DNA of 64,000 nucleotides from Streptomyces resistomycificus (GTDB lineage: Bacteria > Actinomycetota > Actinomycetes > Streptomycetales > Streptomycetaceae). The translations under genes were made by a program, and so were the position numbers. Under the pieces are notes generated by a model that was not told the DNA's origin, did no database searches, and worked only from the letters and a program-made list of their open reading frames with translations. The stretch is taken from positions 1 to 64,000 of the forward strand of contig NZ_KQ948999.1 of NCBI RefSeq assembly GCF_001514265.1. The letters are read 5' to 3'. Positions 1 to 7,603 of the stretch are shown here, piece by piece (within the stretch, counting starts at the first letter, position 1; each line of letters opens with the position of its first letter).

Positions 1-272
1 CCACTCTCGGTGGATCGGGCACCGCCCGACTCGCGCGCCATGGTGTGTTGCCTCCCGTGAGCAGTTGACCGCTGGTTACCAGCCGGTACGGTCCGATCCC
101 CGACGGACTGTAGCGGCGGGCGCGCGTCCCTTGGAGGGGAGCACGCTGGGAGCTTGCTCACAGCCGCGTCGGGTCTCGGTCACCACCATGCCTCGCCGTT
201 CGCAACCAGTCATCCGGGGGCAACCATCTCAGGTGAGATCGATGCTCTGCGGTGAGACGACGGGGGTCCGCG

Positions 273-1172
273 ATGCGTACTACGGGCATGGGGAGATCGT
301 TCGCCACGCTGCTGGCCCTGATGGCGGCCTGCGGCTGCACCGTGCAGGCCGGCGACGGCGACGGGAAGCAGCGCGGGCCGGTGCGCATAGAGCTGCCGTC
401 CAAGAGCCCTTCGGCGACCGGCAACTCCCCGGACTCCCCTGACGCCGACTCCGCCGGGCCCTCTGACTCCCCCGGGCCCCCTGGCTCCTCGGACTCCTCG
501 GACTCCTCGGACTCCTCCACGGACGACAAGCCGAGCTCGGCGCCCGTTCTCTGGTCCAAGGGCGACACCGGCGGGGACGTGCGTGAGCTCCAGGCCCGGC
601 TGCGGCAGGTCGCGTGGTTGTACGACGGTCCGACGGGGTCGTACGACGGGCTGACCGAGCAGGCGGTCAAGGGCTTTCAGGGCAAGCGCGGGCTGCCCAG
701 AACCGGGAAGACCGACACCGTCACCTGGCAGCGGCTGCTGAGAATGACGCACGAGCCCGGCAAGTGGGACCTCTACCTGATGGGCGGCCAGCCGGCCGAC
801 CCGCCGGACGCGCGCTGCATGACCGGGCGCGTGCTGTGCATCAGCAAGACCAGCCGGACCCTGCGCTGGATGATCGACGGACGGACGGTCACCACCGTGC
901 CCGTCCGATTCGGTTCACAGGGCACGCCCACCCGGGAGGGCGTCTTCAGCGTCTACTGGAAGTCCCGCCACCACGTGTCGACGCTGTACGACTCGCCGAT
1001 GCCGTACGCGATGTTCTTCAGCGGCGGCCAGGCGGTCCACTACTCGTCCGACTTCGCGGCCCAGGGGTACGCCGGCGCCTCGCACGGCTGCGTCAACGTC
1101 CGGGACGAGGCGGCGATCGCGGACCTGTTCACGCAGGTGCGCGACGGCGACAAGGTGGTCGTCCACTGGTGA
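273..1172 (+). CDS. L,D-transpeptidase lipoprotein with peptidoglycan-binding domain
   Basis: A 299-residue exported protein predicted to cross-link or modify peptidoglycan by L,D-transpeptidation. The N terminus is a short basic/hydrophobic signal with a likely lipobox cysteine (LMAAC). A Ser/Asp/Pro-rich linker follows (residues about 45-85), then a PG_binding_1 domain (about 90-150) and a C-terminal YkuD domain. The YkuD motif SHGCVNV holds the catalytic His271 and Cys273. ATG 273 was chosen over the in-frame GTG 252 because a GGGGG ribosome-binding site sits about 7 bases ahead of it and it gives a cleaner signal peptide. The linker has a run of near-identical SSDS units. The family call is firm; the substrate is inferred. 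Confidence 0.9.
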   Translation: MRTTGMGRSFATLLALMAACGCTVQAGDGDGKQRGPVRIELPSKSPSATGNSPDSPDADSAGPSDSPGPPGSSDSSDSSDSSTDDKPSSAPVLWSKGDTGGDVRELQARLRQVAWLYDGPTGSYDGLTEQAVKGFQGKRGLPRTGKTDTVTWQRLLRMTHEPGKWDLYLMGGQPADPPDARCMTGRVLCISKTSRTLRWMIDGRTVTTVPVRFGSQGTPTREGVFSVYWKSRHHVSTLYDSPMPYAMFFSGGQAVHYSSDFAAQGYAGASHGCVNVRDEAAIADLFTQVRDGDKVVVHW

Positions 1173-1195
1173 GACACCGGGAGGGGACGTGCGGG

Positions 1196-1232
1196 GCGCG
1201 GGCGGGACCGGGGGAACGTGTCCCGCCCGCGC
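1196..1232. terminator. Intergenic hairpin, bidirectional terminator
   Basis: A 13-bp perfect G/C-rich inverted repeat (1196-1208 with 1220-1232) with an 11-base loop lies just after the L,D-transpeptidase stop. It sits between convergent genes, so it could end transcription from both sides. The rest of the 235-bp gap shows no gene. Confidence 0.7.
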
Positions 1233-1407
1233 CGAGGTGCACGAGCCGTGAGTACGGGGGGAACCCCGGCTCTGTGCGACGGCCGATGACCAGTCGGCTC
1301 ACTCATTACTGCGCCGCAGCGACCGAAAACGTCACACCCACGGAAGAGGAATCTGCGCCAAATCCTGCCCGGTTGGAAAAACCGCAGGTCAGCGGCTTCT
1401 TTCTCGA

Positions 1408-2502
1408 TCAGAGTGCGCTGTAGGTGGGGTCTGGTGCCGGACTGGCCGTCGGGCCCGCCAGGTCGCCGTTCGCGTGGTGACCGTTGCCGCCGGAGGACGC
1501 GTCGCCCCGACCGTCCCCGTCCTCCCGGCCGCCGTCGTCGCCCCTTCCGGAGCCCCGGCCGTCGCGGTCGTCACGGTCGTTACGGCCGTCACGGTCCTCT
1601 TGGTCGTCCTTGACTTCGTTGTCGCCCCGGCCGCTCTTGCCGCCTTCGCCGCCGCTCCTGGCGTCCTCGTCGGAGGCACCCCTCGCGAGCACGCCCTGGC
1701 AGTACTTCCACACCTTCGTCGAGCCGCCGGCCGCGCCCTCCAGGCTGCGCCTGCGGTCGGTGCTCAGCTGCCGGCCGTCACGGACGGCTCGGCAGGCCGA
1801 GGCGGCCCCGTGCCACGTGCCGCCGGGGCGGTCCTCCCGGCCCTCGGTGCCCTTGCCCGTGCCGTCGTCCGGTGAGGCCGAGCCGCCGCCCGCCGTGTCA
1901 CGTGAGTCCTGCCCGGTGTCGCCGGTGGCGCCGTCGGGGGTGGTCTTCTCCTGCGGGTCCTGCGGCGAGGGCGTCACGAACGGGCGCTCCGACGTCACCG
2001 CGGCGGAGACGGAGGCGGCGGGATCCGGCTCGGCCTCGCCGAACGGCAGTGCTCCGCTTCCGGCCGCGACGGCGACCCCGCCGACCATGCCGACGGCCAG
2101 CGCGGCCACCAGTCCCAGGCGCAGCGGGCGGGCCCGGCGAGGGCGCGGGCCATCCGGGTCCGGGCCGCCGATCCGGACCAGTCCGGCGTCGGAGGAACGG
2201 CCCCGGGAGCGGTCGCCCAGGGCGGTTCGCGCACCGGCGTCCTCGTCGGCCCCGTCGGCGGCCAGGTCGCCGACCCAGTCGTCGACACGGTCGGTGCGCG
2301 CCTTGCGGAAGGCGGCCAACGCGGCGGCCTCACCGGGGAGTTCGGCACCGGCCCGAGGGGGGTCGGCGGAGAGCGCGCCGAGGGTCTTGGCAAGCCGTTC
2401 GGCCCGGTCGCGGTCGGCCGCGTCGACAGCTTCGAGGGACTCCCCGCGCAACAGACGCTCCGCCGTCTCGCGGTCCAGCCACCTGTACTGCTCGTCGGCC
2501 AT
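1408..2502 (-). CDS. Single-pass membrane protein, putative anti-sigma partner of the adjacent ECF sigma
   Basis: 364 residues. The N-terminal about 125 residues are hydrophilic and probably cytoplasmic, one membrane segment spans about residues 127-148, and a long low-complexity exterior follows. The exterior holds a small Cys-containing module (CRAV...KYCQG) and ends in an Asp/Arg/Gly-rich tail. The start ATG overlaps the sigma-factor stop by one base (TGATG), so the two are translationally coupled; a GTG three bases upstream is an alternative. It shares layout and the two-cysteine module with the product of 3480-4370. No zinc-binding anti-sigma HxxxCxxC motif is visible, so the anti-sigma role is inferred from position and topology only. 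Confidence 0.75.
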   Translation of the reverse strand: MADEQYRWLDRETAERLLRGESLEAVDAADRDRAERLAKTLGALSADPPRAGAELPGEAAALAAFRKARTDRVDDWVGDLAADGADEDAGARTALGDRSRGRSSDAGLVRIGGPDPDGPRPRRARPLRLGLVAALAVGMVGGVAVAAGSGALPFGEAEPDPAASVSAAVTSERPFVTPSPQDPQEKTTPDGATGDTGQDSRDTAGGGSASPDDGTGKGTEGREDRPGGTWHGAASACRAVRDGRQLSTDRRRSLEGAAGGSTKVWKYCQGVLARGASDEDARSGGEGGKSGRGDNEVKDDQEDRDGRNDRDDRDGRGSGRGDDGGREDGDGRGDASSGGNGHHANGDLAGPTASPAPDPTYSAL

Positions 2503-3164
2503 CACATGTCCCTCTGCGTCCGCGCACGCGTATCCGTCACACTCGCGGACGTCACCGCGCGTCCGCGCGGTTCTCGCTGGGGCGGCAGGGCGTCGAGCCC
2601 GCCCGCGGATTCCGGATCGTCGTCGAGGAGCTCGGCGAGCCGCTTCAGACCGCGGTGCGCGGCCGTCCGTACGGCACCCGGCCGCTTGCCGAGCGTCTCG
2701 GCGGCGGTCTTCGCGTCCAGGCCCACGACCACCCTGAGCACGACGGCCTCGGCCTGGTCCTGCGGCAGCCGGGCGATGAGGGACAGGGTGGTGTCGGTGG
2801 CCAGGGCCTCCATGGCCTCGCCGGCGGTGTCGGACTCGGCGGGCCTGCCGGTGAGCTCGGTCTCGTCACCGCCGACCGCGGGACGGCGGCCGCGCATCCG
2901 GATGTGGTCAAGGGCACGGTTCCTGGCTATCCGGGCGGCCCAGCCACGGAAGCGGTCCGCGTCACCGGCGAAGCGGTCCAGGTCCCGGGCTATCTGCAGC
3001 CAGGCCTCGGACGCGACGTCCTCGGCGTCCGGATCGCCGACCAGCGTCCGTACGTACCCGAGCAGCCGCGGGTGCACCGTGCGGTACACAGTCCGGAACG
3101 CGGTCTCGTTCCCGTCCTGTGCCGCAAGCACGGCCGCAGTCAGCTCCGCGTCGTCCCCCAGCAC
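2502..3164 (-). CDS. ECF-type RNA polymerase sigma factor (pair 1)
   Basis: 220 residues with sigma-70 region 2 (about 25-95, including DAEDVASEAWLQIARDL and the RNRALDHIR stretch) and region 4 (about 145-205, with the helix-turn-helix AAETLGKRPGAVRTAAHRG). It would direct RNA polymerase to a small regulon. GTG 3164 was chosen for the GAGGAACC ribosome-binding site. The gene is the first of a two-gene operon with the membrane protein at 1408-2502. It is clearly paralogous to the sigma factor at 4367-4969 (shared GKRPGAVRTAA, LPQDQAEAVVLRVVVGLD versus LPRDQAEAVLLRVVVGLD). The signal sensed is unknown. Confidence 0.9.
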   Translation of the reverse strand: MLGDDAELTAAVLAAQDGNETAFRTVYRTVHPRLLGYVRTLVGDPDAEDVASEAWLQIARDLDRFAGDADRFRGWAARIARNRALDHIRMRGRRPAVGGDETELTGRPAESDTAGEAMEALATDTTLSLIARLPQDQAEAVVLRVVVGLDAKTAAETLGKRPGAVRTAAHRGLKRLAELLDDDPESAGGLDALPPQREPRGRAVTSASVTDTRARTQRDM

Positions 3165-3479
3165 CAGTGGTTCCTCAGTCGATGGTCGCGGCTCAGGGCC
3201 GCCGATGGGCGCGGTGATCGTGCAATGTCCGCGCCCGGCGCGAAAGGCACGTTACGACCTGAAACCGCTGCTCGTCCATGTCCGTACAAGATGCAACTAC
3301 CCCGTGATATCGCACCCAAGGCGATGGGGTGTGACAGAAAACGCACTCGTGGCGCTGTAGGGAGTACGGGCCGCCGCGCGGCCCGTGCCGCGCGACGGCC
3401 GGGGCCTCTCCTGTGGGGGGTGGCGGCCCCGGCCGTTGCCGTGGCGGCAACGCGCGGGGCTCGTGGTGACGCCGGGCCG
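3165..3479. other. Intergenic region between the two sigma operons
   Basis: 315 bp without a convincing gene. It must hold the promoter of the sigma operon at 2502-3164 and the terminator of the upstream pair. The part near 3285-3345 is less G/C-rich and is a reasonable promoter zone, but I cannot fix -35/-10 elements with confidence. Confidence 0.4.
3366..3386 (-). terminator. Hairpin after the second sigma/membrane-protein operon
   Basis: A perfect 9-bp inverted repeat, ACGGGCCGC (3366-3374) and GCGGCCCGT (3378-3386), with a 3-base loop, lies about 95 bp after the stop of the gene ending at 3480. It is a likely factor-independent terminator of the Streptomyces type, without a U-run. Confidence 0.6.
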
Positions 3480-4370
3480 CTAGTTCTTCTTCCCCCCGGC
3501 CTCGCCGGCCTGCCCCTGGTTACCGCCGACCCCTTCATCCCCATTGGCCGCCTTGCCCGATTCGTCGGACTCGGTCGACGCCTTCGGTTCCGGTGACGCC
3601 TTCGGTTCCGGGGACGCCTTCGGCTCCTTCGGCTCCTTCGGCTCCCCCGGCTTGCTCCCGGCCGTCGCCGTCCGCGCCGACTGGTCGGCGCAGTAGGCGG
3701 CCACCTCGGCCGCCCCGCCCGCGGCGGTGACCAGGCGCTGCCACGCCGTCGCGTCGAGGGCCTTGCCCCGGCCCCGGACGCGCTCGTACGCACGGCAGTG
3801 GGCCTCGGTGTCCTGCGCGGTGGCCGGGCGGTCCGTGGGCCCGGAGTCCGTTGGCGAGGGCCGGCCGCCGGGCTCGGCATCGGCGCTCGCGGGGGCGCGG
3901 ACCCGGCCGCGGTCTGCGCCGGGGCCACCGGAGGAGGACCCGGCCGAGCCGATCGCGGCGACCGCGACACCGCCCAGGGTGAGGCTCGCGAGGAGCACCG
4001 AGAGGGTGGTCCTCAGCGAACGCGCCGCGCGCCGCTGCTCCCGGGGCCGCCAGTCGTCCCGCCGCCGGGTACGGGCCCGGTGCACACCCCCGTCCCGGGC
4101 GGCCCGGAAGGCTGCCACGGCCCGCTGCTCGGCCTCGGTGCCGACCGTGCCCTTGCGGAGGGCGGCGGCGAGCAGGGCCTCCAGGGCGGCGACGCCGGCC
4201 GCGCGGTCGCCGGTGGCCCGCCCGTCGGGGCGTACGGGTCGGCGGCCGGGGACCCCGCTGCCGTACTGCCGTTCACCCATACCGTGTCCGTTCCTGTGCG
4301 GCCCGCCCGGCGTCCGGTCGCCGCCGCCCGTGCTGTCGCCGTCGGCCGCCCTGCCGCGGTCGCCGGTCAT
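3480..4370 (-). CDS. Single-pass membrane protein, putative anti-sigma partner (pair 2)
   Basis: 296 residues: an N-terminal hydrophilic domain, one membrane segment at about residues 119-140, then an extracytoplasmic region. That region has a Cys-containing module (CRAYERVRG...AAYCADQ) like the one in the pair-1 protein and a C-terminal tail of KEPKEP and KASPEP repeats. The start overlaps the sigma stop as ATGA (4-base overlap), so the two are coupled. No canonical anti-sigma domain was recognised; the role is inferred from its place and its likeness to the product of 1408-2502. Confidence 0.75.
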   Translation of the reverse strand: MTGDRGRAADGDSTGGGDRTPGGPHRNGHGMGERQYGSGVPGRRPVRPDGRATGDRAAGVAALEALLAAALRKGTVGTEAEQRAVAAFRAARDGGVHRARTRRRDDWRPREQRRAARSLRTTLSVLLASLTLGGVAVAAIGSAGSSSGGPGADRGRVRAPASADAEPGGRPSPTDSGPTDRPATAQDTEAHCRAYERVRGRGKALDATAWQRLVTAAGGAAEVAAYCADQSARTATAGSKPGEPKEPKEPKASPEPKASPEPKASTESDESGKAANGDEGVGGNQGQAGEAGGKKN

Positions 4371-4969
4371 GTCGACTCCCCCAGCGTCCGGGGGCCGTCA
4401 TCCGTCACACCTTCGCCCGCGCCCTCGTCGCCCAGCTGGCGGGCCAGCCGCTTCAGACCCCGGTAGGCGGCGGTGCGCACCGCGCCCGGCCGCTTCCCGA
4501 GCACGCGGGCGGCGGCGGGGCCGTCGAGACCGACGACGACCCGCAGCAGGACCGCCTCCGCCTGGTCGCGGGGCAGACCCCGGACCAGCTCGAGGGCGTG
4601 TCGCGTGGAGATGGACTCCAGGGCCTGCTCGTGGGTGCTCTGCCCGCCGGCCAGATCGAGGACGTCCTGTTCGAGCACCGACGGCCGGGGCCGCACCTTC
4701 TGGCGGCGCAGGTGGTCGAGGGCCCGGTGCCGGGCGATGGTCGCGCTCCAGCCCCGAAACCCCGCCCCGTCACCCTTGAACCGGCCGAGGTCCCGGGAGA
4801 TCTCCAGCCAGGCGTCGGACGCCACGTCCTCCGCGTCGTCACCGACGAGTCCGCGCACATACCCGAGCAGCCCCGGCTGAACCAGCCGGTAGACGACCGC
4901 GAAGGCCGCCTCGTCGCCCTGCTGGGCCCGCGCGACGGCCGCGCCCAGTTCCCCGTCGTACGCCTGCAC
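4367..4969 (-). CDS. ECF-type RNA polymerase sigma factor (pair 2)
   Basis: 200 residues with sigma region 2 (DAEDVASDAWLEISRDL, ARHRALDHLRRQ) and region 4 (AARVLGKRPGAVRTAAYRG). GTG 4969 was chosen because AGGGAGGGG lies 11 bases upstream and the product then starts at the conserved sigma N terminus. The open frame continues to 5158 but the added residues look unlike protein. It is a paralogue of the sigma at 2502-3164. Together with the two membrane proteins this makes a tandem duplication of a sigma/partner module, now diverged. The regulon is unknown. Confidence 0.88.
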   Translation of the reverse strand: MQAYDGELGAAVARAQQGDEAAFAVVYRLVQPGLLGYVRGLVGDDAEDVASDAWLEISRDLGRFKGDGAGFRGWSATIARHRALDHLRRQKVRPRPSVLEQDVLDLAGGQSTHEQALESISTRHALELVRGLPRDQAEAVLLRVVVGLDGPAAARVLGKRPGAVRTAAYRGLKRLARQLGDEGAGEGVTDDGPRTLGEST

Positions 4970-5159
4970 CCGCCGGGGTTCCCCTCCCTGGCCCAAGAAC
5001 CGTCCTCGTCCGTACCCGGTCGGCGGCCGATCCGCACGATGCGGATCAGGCCGCCCCTGCCCATGTCCCCCACGGTGATCAGCGCCGGACCTCGCCGAAG
5101 TGTCACAGGCGGTCCCCCCACACCCCGCCGCCGTCGGCGACCCCGGCTGTGCGAGCACC

Positions 5160-5591
5160 TCAGGCCACGGCCCGCCGGGCCCGTCCGTGCAGGGTCAGGT
5201 AGAAGGTGCGCAGCGACTCCTCGGGACCGCCGGTGTCGAAACTGTTGCGCACCTTGCCGAGCGGGTTCCAGACCCGTCCGTCCGGCATGCGCACGCCGAC
5301 CGGCTGCGCGAAGTACGCGCGCTGGTGGACGTCGAGGTCCACCCACACCGCCCCCGCCCGGCGCACCAGCACCTCACCGACGTACGCCCCGAGTCCGAGC
5401 AGCGTCTCGTGCGCCCGCTCGTGGTCGGCGCCGCCCTTGCGCAGCCCGTCGATCAGGAAGTCGACGACCCGCAGGCTGGCCACGGAGTAGTCCAGCGGCA
5501 GCCTGGTGCGGGCGGTGACGCGGGCGACGAAGTCCGTCGCGTACGGTCGCATCTCTCTCGCACCCGGCACTCGTTCCCCGACCTTGCCCAT
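5160..5591 (-). CDS. Conserved hypothetical protein, paralogue of the next gene
   Basis: 143 residues, soluble, no signal or membrane segment. The core reads LDYSVASLRVVDFLIDGLR, then LGLGAYVGEVLVRRAGA and a later PDGRVWNPLGKV. The same blocks occur in the protein from 5759-6163 (LDYSAQSLWRVDRMIEEIR, LRGLGAYAGEVIVRQTGA, PDGRLWDPVDEA), so the two are tandem paralogues. ATG 5591 was chosen for the GAAGGGG ribosome-binding site about 8 bases upstream. I do not recognise a function. Confidence 0.75.
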   Translation of the reverse strand: MGKVGERVPGAREMRPYATDFVARVTARTRLPLDYSVASLRVVDFLIDGLRKGGADHERAHETLLGLGAYVGEVLVRRAGAVWVDLDVHQRAYFAQPVGVRMPDGRVWNPLGKVRNSFDTGGPEESLRTFYLTLHGRARRAVA

Positions 5592-5758
5592 GCAGGACCC
5601 CTTCGCCCGGCTTCGGGAGCTCCCGCCTTCGGCACTCCCCCCGTAGACCAAGCGGCCGCGGCCTCACAAACATCACTGTTCACCTCCGCCTCGCAGATGT
5701 GGTGCGAGAACCCGGCCGCTCGACCGGGCCCGCACCCCCGGCCGTCGGTCGCGTTCGG

Positions 5759-6163
5759 CTACGGCCGTCGCGTCCCGTCGGTCGCGTCCCGGCACAGCAG
5801 GCGCAGTGACCCGTCCCCGGCGAAGCAGCGGCGGGCCTCGTCGACCGGGTCCCACAGCCGGCCGTCGGGGGTGCGGATCCAGTGCTCGCCGCCCGAAGCC
5901 CACCACTCGGCTCCGGTCTGGCGGACGATCACCTCACCGGCGTAGGCGCCCAGCCCGCGCAGCACCGTCTCCACGGCGGCGGGCGGCGTTCCCTCCCGCC
6001 GTATCTCCTCGATCATCCGGTCGACGCGCCACAGGCTCTGCGCCGAGTAGTCGAGCCGCAGCCGCGCGCCCTCGCGCAGGGTGGCCACCACGTCGGCCGC
6101 CCAACGCACGGGCCGGGTCGCGGCGGAGGGCCGGGGTTCCTGATGTGTCGTCACAGTCGTCAC
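5759..6163 (-). CDS. Conserved hypothetical protein, paralogue of the preceding gene
   Basis: 134 residues, soluble. It shares the LDYS...VD, GLGAY.GEV.VR and PDGR.W.P blocks with the protein from 5160-5591, but has a longer N terminus and a different C-terminal end (LRLLCRDATDGTRRP). The shared layout is probably one small domain handling its partner through the conserved GAYxGEV helix. No catalytic motif is apparent. Transcribed in the same direction as its paralogue with about 165 bp between them. Confidence 0.72.
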   Translation of the reverse strand: MTTVTTHQEPRPSAATRPVRWAADVVATLREGARLRLDYSAQSLWRVDRMIEEIRREGTPPAAVETVLRGLGAYAGEVIVRQTGAEWWASGGEHWIRTPDGRLWDPVDEARRCFAGDGSLRLLCRDATDGTRRP

Positions 6164-6319
6164 ACGAGGAAAAGCGTGGTCGGACAGCGTTTCGTCACGC
6201 GGATCCGGGCTCGAACCCAGACCGGCGCAGGACCGCCCCAGCTCGGCCGCATCCGGCGCACGACGGTCACAGGACTCTCCCAGGAATCGAGGTTTACCCC
6301 GCCCCCGAGAGCCCGGCGA

Positions 6320-6886
6320 TCAGCCCTTCCCCCGCGCCCGCCGCGACACCACCGCGCGCAGCACCCGCCGCCCCTCCGTCGACACGTCCAGCGCCCGCCG
6401 CACCCCGCCCGCGCCGTGCCCGGCGAGCAGTTCCAGGACGGTGACCTGGCGGCGCAGTTCGGCGGCGACCAGGGGCGACATACCCTCCGTACGGCCTTCC
6501 CGGCGGGCGTCGACCGAGGACGCCAGGGCGGCGGCGGGGTCGAGCAGGCGGTGGATGTGCAGGGAGGCGACGGAGCAGGCGTCGGCCCACACCCGTATCC
6601 CGCTCGCGGAGGGCTCGGCCGGGGCGGCGACCAGCATCCGGCGGGCCAGCAGCGCGGCCTCGTCACCGGCGGCCTCCGCGGGCCCCGCGTCGCCCAGCTT
6701 GTCGCGCGCCTGGGCGATGCGGACACCCCAGTCGTCGACGTCACCGCCGTCCGCGAGCCCCGCCCACAGCGGCCGCAGGACCTCCTCGTCGCCGCCCAGC
6801 AGGGGCAGACACCGATCCAAACAAGCCAGCCCGCTGACGGCCAGTCCGCGCTCGTCGGCCTGCGCGATCAGTTCCACCAGGCTCAT
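6320..6886 (-). CDS. Conserved hypothetical helical protein
   Basis: 188 residues, mostly predicted alpha-helical, rich in Ala/Leu/Arg, no signal peptide or membrane segment. It begins MSLVELIAQADERGLAVSG; ATG 6886 is preferred to the ATG 18 bases upstream because the added MARGRG adds nothing conserved and the upstream bases contain a GGGGCG-type ribosome-binding site. No known domain recognised; base composition matches its neighbours. Confidence 0.65.
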   Translation of the reverse strand: MSLVELIAQADERGLAVSGLACLDRCLPLLGGDEEVLRPLWAGLADGGDVDDWGVRIAQARDKLGDAGPAEAAGDEAALLARRMLVAAPAEPSASGIRVWADACSVASLHIHRLLDPAAALASSVDARREGRTEGMSPLVAAELRRQVTVLELLAGHGAGGVRRALDVSTEGRRVLRAVVSRRARGKG

Positions 6887-6962
6887 CCCACGCCCCCTCG
6901 CCACGCGGTCGTCCCTTACGGAGGCCGCACTTCCCCTTACTGCGTGCGACGGCCCGGGAGTG

Positions 6963-7478
6963 TCACAGGGGCACCGCGCCGAGCCGGTCGAGGAACCGGA
7001 AGAACAGGTTTTCGGCCGGCACGCCCGCCTCGGGGTCGGGGTCGGCGGTCAGCACGTCGATCACCGGCCCGGCGTCCACCTCGTGCCCCGCCTCCGCCGC
7101 CCAGGCGACGGCCCGTCGGGCGGCGTCCCCGGGCTCCAGGAAGTAGTCCTCCAGGGCGGGCCCCTCCTGGCCGGCGCCGAGATACGTGGCCATGGCCGCC
7201 CGCCCCAGACAGGTCGTCCACGTCCCGCTCTCCGGCGCCGCCGCCTCGACGACCACGGCGGCGCTGTCCATGACGTACCCGAAGAGCGCGGGCGCGCCCG
7301 TCCCGACGGCGAGGGCGTTCATGCTCCCCACGTCGCCGTCACCGCTCGGGTACTCCCACACCTGCCACCCGCCGGGCGCCGACGTGAGCAGCGTCATGTC
7401 GCCGACGTCCGACAACGGCTCCAGCTCCGTGAGCGGACGCTCCCCGCGCCCCACGACGAAATATCCCCAGTAACCCAT
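6963..7478 (-). CDS. Conserved hypothetical protein
   Basis: 171 residues starting MGYWGYFVVGRGERPL, soluble, acidic and aromatic-rich. The start ATG 7478 has a GGGGGGAA ribosome-binding site 8-9 bases upstream; the longer open frame into the hexosaminidase gene is antisense noise. Proteins opening with MGYWGYF/YVV are common small conserved proteins in Streptomyces, but I know of no assigned function. Confidence 0.75.
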   Translation of the reverse strand: MGYWGYFVVGRGERPLTELEPLSDVGDMTLLTSAPGGWQVWEYPSGDGDVGSMNALAVGTGAPALFGYVMDSAAVVVEAAAPESGTWTTCLGRAAMATYLGAGQEGPALEDYFLEPGDAARRAVAWAAEAGHEVDAGPVIDVLTADPDPEAGVPAENLFFRFLDRLGAVPL

Positions 7479-7603
7479 GTCCGGTTCCCCCCGGCTGCTC
7501 GGTGCGTATGGGTGCGGCTCGGCCCGAATACACCACAGTCGTACTGCCGTTCGCAGCCGGACGGGACAATCCGCCCCCGGCACGCCCCGTGGCGTGCCCC
7601 TGC

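Noticed and set aside
1484..3596. Long plus-strand open frames opposite the first sigma/membrane-protein pair
   Set aside because: Ser/Arg/Pro-rich antisense translations; the minus-strand genes have domains, ribosome-binding sites and coupling.
4970..5158. N-terminal extension of the second sigma factor
   Set aside because: The extra 63 codons give non-conserved Gly/Arg/Pro sequence, while GTG 4969 has a ribosome-binding site and matches the sigma N terminus.
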